DNA of 64,000 bases from Macquaria australasica. Taxonomy: Eukaryota > Chordata > Actinopteri > Centrarchiformes > Percichthyidae. Location: NCBI GenBank assembly GCA_005408345.1, contig SEMN01000487.1, forward strand, positions 1 through 64,000. Direction: 5' to 3'. Of the stretch, positions 59,795 to 64,000 are shown one piece after another. Positions within the stretch are counted from its first letter, which is position 1. Each line of letters opens with the position of its first letter. The position numbers and the translations under genes were made by a program. The notes under the pieces are model-generated. The model ran no database searches. It was given only the letters and a program-made list of their open reading frames with translations, and was not told the origin of the DNA.

Positions 59795-60689
59795 TGTACT
59801 CATAACTTGACTGGTCCATCATGAAACCTTATCTGCTAACTCAGCACAACACTCTCTGCAGCCTCACAAAGACACTGCTGCCTTTTAAAAAAGACACACA
59901 CATATTCACACACATACACCAAGATCTTATCTTCACATCTCCCATAGCAGGTTTTTTGATAGATGTTTTGAGATGGTAAGATCTACCTTTCGCCGCCGCT
60001 TACGCTTTCTTTTTTCCTTTTTTTTTTTTATTTTTGTTTTTTCATCACCTACCCATTTTCTATCAGACAGAATCAAGATGAAGGCATTGTCAGGAGTAAT
60101 CCTGGCTGGAGGCCATTATGAAAAGTTAAGCAACAGAAGAGAGGAGAAGGTGGAGAGAGGAGGAAGGGTGAACACAGGAGAGCACGGGGGGATAGAAGGG
60201 AATGGGAGGTGAGAGAGCTGTCGCTTGAGGAAAGGCATCTTGCTCTTAATACCCAGACTAGCACTCTTGAGGCTATATTTTACTTTTCTGAGGTGATGTT
60301 AAGACTGGCTGACTGTAGGACTTCTATCTCAAGATAAAGACATAAAGTTAGATGGTGGTTTTTTACCCTAAAACCGTGTCGTCTCTCCAGTGGCCACTTT
60401 AGGACATCTCAAACTCAGCTTGTCCAACTCAGACTGTAACCGTTAGCATAGCATGCTATAGCAGTATGGTCACGCAATGCAAAGACGTTAACTTGACAAC
60501 TTGAAGCTTTAGCATGCTAACATGTAAGCATTAAGTCAAAGGTGCATTAAGGCAATGCACCAAACTGTAAACACAACACTGACATAATATCACCTTATAA
60601 AGTTGATGTGGCAAATGTGTTAGTAAACAGCTGTCTATTTACACATCTAGCAGACAGAAAGCAACATTAGCATTCATTTGGGATCATGT

Positions 60690-60940
60690 TTCTGGCCACC
60701 TGAAGTCCAATATTCACTCTTGTTTTAGGTCTGTTTTGGTCCAGCTAGTCGCAGACTTTGTCATTTGGTGCTGGGCAGTTAGCCTACAGCTGGTTTATCA
60801 GAGCTTTTTCACTGTAAACAGCTGCTGGCCCATAAAACCAAAACAATGAGCTGAAAGACGCTAAAACGTTCCGTAGAGCTGAGAGGAACTGCAGTTCTGC
60901 AATTCTCTGTAGGTTTGTTGCTGTAAGTGACCCTGTTCAC
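60690..60940 (+). repeat. Dispersed repeat, divergent copy
   Basis: It contains TATTCACTCTTG, GGTCTGTTTTGGTCCAGCTA and GCTAAAACGTTCCGTAGAGC. Related to the copy at 38,760-39,090. Confidence 0.4.
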
Positions 60941-63900
60941 ATTATACATTGTCACTTCAGGTTATACAGTGTATGATCTGTGTTTGCATATGGGTAAATC
61001 ACATTGGTAAAGCTGCGTTTACTTGTAAAAGCGTCACACTTTTGCTCACGCTCACAAGCTGTTTCTACATAACTCTGAGGATGGATGATATTTTAGTGGA
61101 CTGTTGCATACTCAGGCACTTTGGCAGTTTGGCAGAGGACACACTGCGGAACTTGAACCCCATTTCCTCTCAAGCTGTGATCAAAGGAAAGCATTTGCTT
61201 GTTGACAAGGTAATTAGCACATAGTGTGAGTGCCACTCCAGGATCCTGCTAGTAGCTGCATGTAGCCTTAAAGAGATTGGATGGTCTTGGCTGGGTTCAC
61301 TTCCACTTTGATGGGTTGTGTTTGAGTCTTGCCAAAGCAGGTAATGATACTACACTGGCAGTCATGCAGCACACTGCTGTGAGTGTTCCCCCAAGTCTCC
61401 ACCTTGCCAAAGATAATAATTCAGGACATTTTAGGTCTTTAGAGAAGTGAAACACTACTTTTTGATGTATAAAGACTTACACTTAACTTGGAGGGTGTAT
61501 AAGTAAAAGGTGTCAGACAAGGACAATCCTAGAAGATTTGATTACTGTAAAATGCATCAATATACAGATAGTAGGGAAACTCAAATATAATGTCCTTAGG
61601 CCAATGCCTAGACAAAGATCTACCACTCAGGCATTCATTATAACAAAGAACAATGTACGTGTAAAGTATCAACCCAACTCTAGCTGACCCACTGCAATAT
61701 CCCAGCTAAAATAAGTAATGTGTGACCTTTCTTGCATCGTGACTGATATTTAACAACCTTCAGAAGGTTTAGGAATCAGTGGCCTTATCTAGCAGTGCCT
61801 TGTTGTGGTCAGAGTCTACTGAAACCGACTGCCTCTGAGTTTTAATTCTGTTTTCGTAGCAGCAAACACTTGGCAGAGTGCTTTCATTAGGGAGAAGAGG
61901 TCAGAAGTGTGCTCACAGTGTCAGAGTGTGTGGTGTGTGGTTTGTAATAAGAGAGGTTATGGTAGTTCTTGAATGTGCTTTACAATGTGGCATTCCAAGA
62001 TAATTGGACTGGGCTGCTGATCAGCAGAAAGTCAGACTCAGAGGGAGAGTCTTCCAGGTCCCAGAGCTAATAAAAACATGCTGCATAAGGGATGGAGTGG
62101 GGTATGCTGGGTAATGTAGTTGATGACTAAATACAATGATTCTGTGTAGCCAATGTGTGGCTAAAATGAGGGGGGAAATGACGAACTGAGGGAGATTAAA
62201 AAAAAGAATTAGGGATTGAGACAGAGGGAGAGAGTGTGTGTCTCACTTGCCCTCTCAGCCAAATGAGACAGAAAAGAGAGAACATTCCTGGTTGTTTTCC
62301 AGAGATAAAACTGCAGCACAGAGGAGTGGAAAAGGAGTGGAAAGACTTAAAACGCTGCACTTCAGAGGGATGAGCTCACTCATTTTCCCCTTATAGGTCT
62401 CTGGCCCACATTCAGTACACTCTCACAAGCTCACACACACAAAGACATGTCTCATGACACGCACACATTTACAAGCTTTTCACAACGGTAAACTTAAGAC
62501 AGGACATGCAAAAGTCTGCACACTTCTCAACTTAGATTGTGTTGTTTGACATAATGTCTGGCAACCTGTGTGTGTGTGTGTATGCAAAGTGTGCATATAC
62601 ATATTGGTGAGTGAGGCTGGGTGAAAGACACCTTTGCCAGGAAACTGGTTGCCTATATATCAGCTCAAAACCGTGACCATGAGTTTTAAACATCTTTTAT
62701 TATTTGTCTGATCACATTTGTCATTTGTCATTTGTATGCACTGTGCTGTATTGAGGTGTGACTCAATAATACTTTAGAGTTAATGGTGTTTCAAAGTTGA
62801 AACTTTCTGATGAAGCTCCCAATGCACATTTCTTTCTGTAGAGACATCGCAGGACAGGTTCATTCATGAAGCAGCAACCCTGAAGCAGTTACAAGTGTTT
62901 TGCTTGAGTTTATTTCTTGCCAGTGACTTTCAGGCACTGTTATAGCCTACAAACTAGCCTAGTCACACCCTGAAGGTTACCCATCAGTCCTAATCATTAC
63001 CCATCAATGGTGGAGATGGAGTAAAGATGGGTTCTTAACTTGTATGGCTAAGGGTCTGCGTCAAATTCTCTAAAATACAATTGCTAACATGGCATGGTCT
63101 TGACAAAACTAATGGTTAATATCACTTTCAAGATACCATGACACTTAAACCTGCACAACTCAGTATTCCCTCTCTGCAGTTCCCGTCAGCTCCAAGGAGC
63201 ACAATTCCAAAGGAATGCTAATGCTGTGTCTGCTGTATTAGTAAATAGGCAGATGTCAGCACTAACATGTTCGCCATGTCAATTTTAGTTTGTAGCTTGT
63301 GCTGGCGCCCCCATCTGGATGAAAAAATAACCCAATGCTACTTTAAGTTACTTGGAAAACTGTAATTTTACACCTTTTTAATAAATCCTGCCCTTCTGCC
63401 CGTCCTGTGAATCAAACAGCCTCCCTGTCAACTGATGTTTCATTGGTTTACACTTAATTAGGTAATTCCTTGTGATGTCGGGGTCCCAACATCCTGTTAC
63501 AGGCATTGCATTGTATTAAGAAAGTAAAGAAGCCCTTTAATGGTATTTGCATACATAGTTTTTATTCCACTTACATGTTAACTGTATATGAAGGAATCCT
63601 TTACTTATTATTCACTTATTAAGTGACTACAGTATGTGATCAGTATCATTATCAGCATAGAAGCAAATAATAGCCGGTTTAATTATTTATATGCTAACTA
63701 CAAAATAAGATTCTTCTAACCAGGCACAGTAATGTATATCTGTTTTTGCTGTAAGCTGCTTGTCTTCTCTAACTTCTGTTTCTGTGCAAATAAGCTAATT
63801 ACTACTACAATTCATTGGCACCAGAAAACATACAACTCAAACACAGACAGAGGGAAACTGAGTCAAAACAAATCAATACATAAATCCATTACTTCACAGT

Positions 63901-64000
63901 GTGTAGGGTCTGTGGTGCACAAAAAACAAACAAACATATCAGCAACACTTTACCAAAGGCAGGGAATTTCAGCAATTTATTTTAACTATGGGGACTAGTC

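Larger units (their letters stand above)
55896..64000 (-). other. Upstream col22a1 intron (at least 8.1 kb), VWA exons not reached
   Basis: No frame in this stretch resembles a von Willebrand A domain, which should precede the TSPN domain. No exon ending in the required phase (one base of a codon before the exon at 55,895) with a matching protein was found. It holds dispersed repeats (57,655-58,955; about 60,690-60,940), microsatellites and otherwise unremarkable AT-rich DNA. Confidence 0.6.

Noticed and set aside
55896..64000. Search for VWA-domain exons of col22a1
   Set aside because: No frame shows a metal-ion-dependent adhesion motif (DxSxS) or other VWA sequence, so these exons must lie beyond the window.
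1..64000. CRISPR arrays, operons, bacterial promoters, rRNA or tRNA genes
   Set aside because: Nothing of these kinds was seen; the window is vertebrate nuclear DNA, and the short direct repeats are microsatellites or transposon parts.

Overview
The window is vertebrate genomic DNA, most likely from a percomorph (perch-like) teleost. It has GT-AG introns, long CA/TG tracts, many fish-type dispersed repeats and a fish-type DIRS retrotransposon. There is no prokaryotic signature, no CRISPR array and no recognisable tRNA or rRNA gene.

Layout. Positions 1 to about 4,600 hold a minus-strand DIRS1-like tyrosine-recombinase retrotransposon. Its Gag-like, reverse transcriptase and RNase H reading frames are visible, the recombinase end runs off the left edge, and the RT/RNase H frame is broken by about one base near 1,060. 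From 4,600 to 5,360 there is a short CpG-richer stretch with a perfect minus-strand splice donor, possibly the 5' exon of the next gene. A 498-bp DNA transposon with about 92-bp terminal inverted repeats and TA flanks lies at 5,364-5,861.

The rest of the window, about 7,877 to 64,000, is dominated by one minus-strand gene, col22a1 (collagen type XXII alpha 1, a FACIT-type collagen). I resolved 70 coding exons between 55,895 and 7,877. They join without a frame break into about 1,601 codons: a thrombospondin N-terminal-like (TSPN) domain, a Cys-containing linker, a long Gly-X-Y region interrupted by Cys-rich and charged non-collagenous segments, and the C-terminal CNPxDC motif. The N-terminal VWA domain and signal peptide are not in the window, so the gene continues to the right of 64,000. 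Positions 55,896-64,000 look like one large intron.

Introns carry most of the accessory content. This includes a near-perfect 87-bp-arm hairpin (37,846-38,063), a TTAA-flanked element nested inside an older repeat (57,655-58,955), two TTAA elements abutting at 42,840, a tandem-unit repeat present in two introns, and UG tracts against the acceptors of at least three in-frame exons. I found no wholly new multi-gene system. The most useful leads concern splicing and repeat structure within col22a1.
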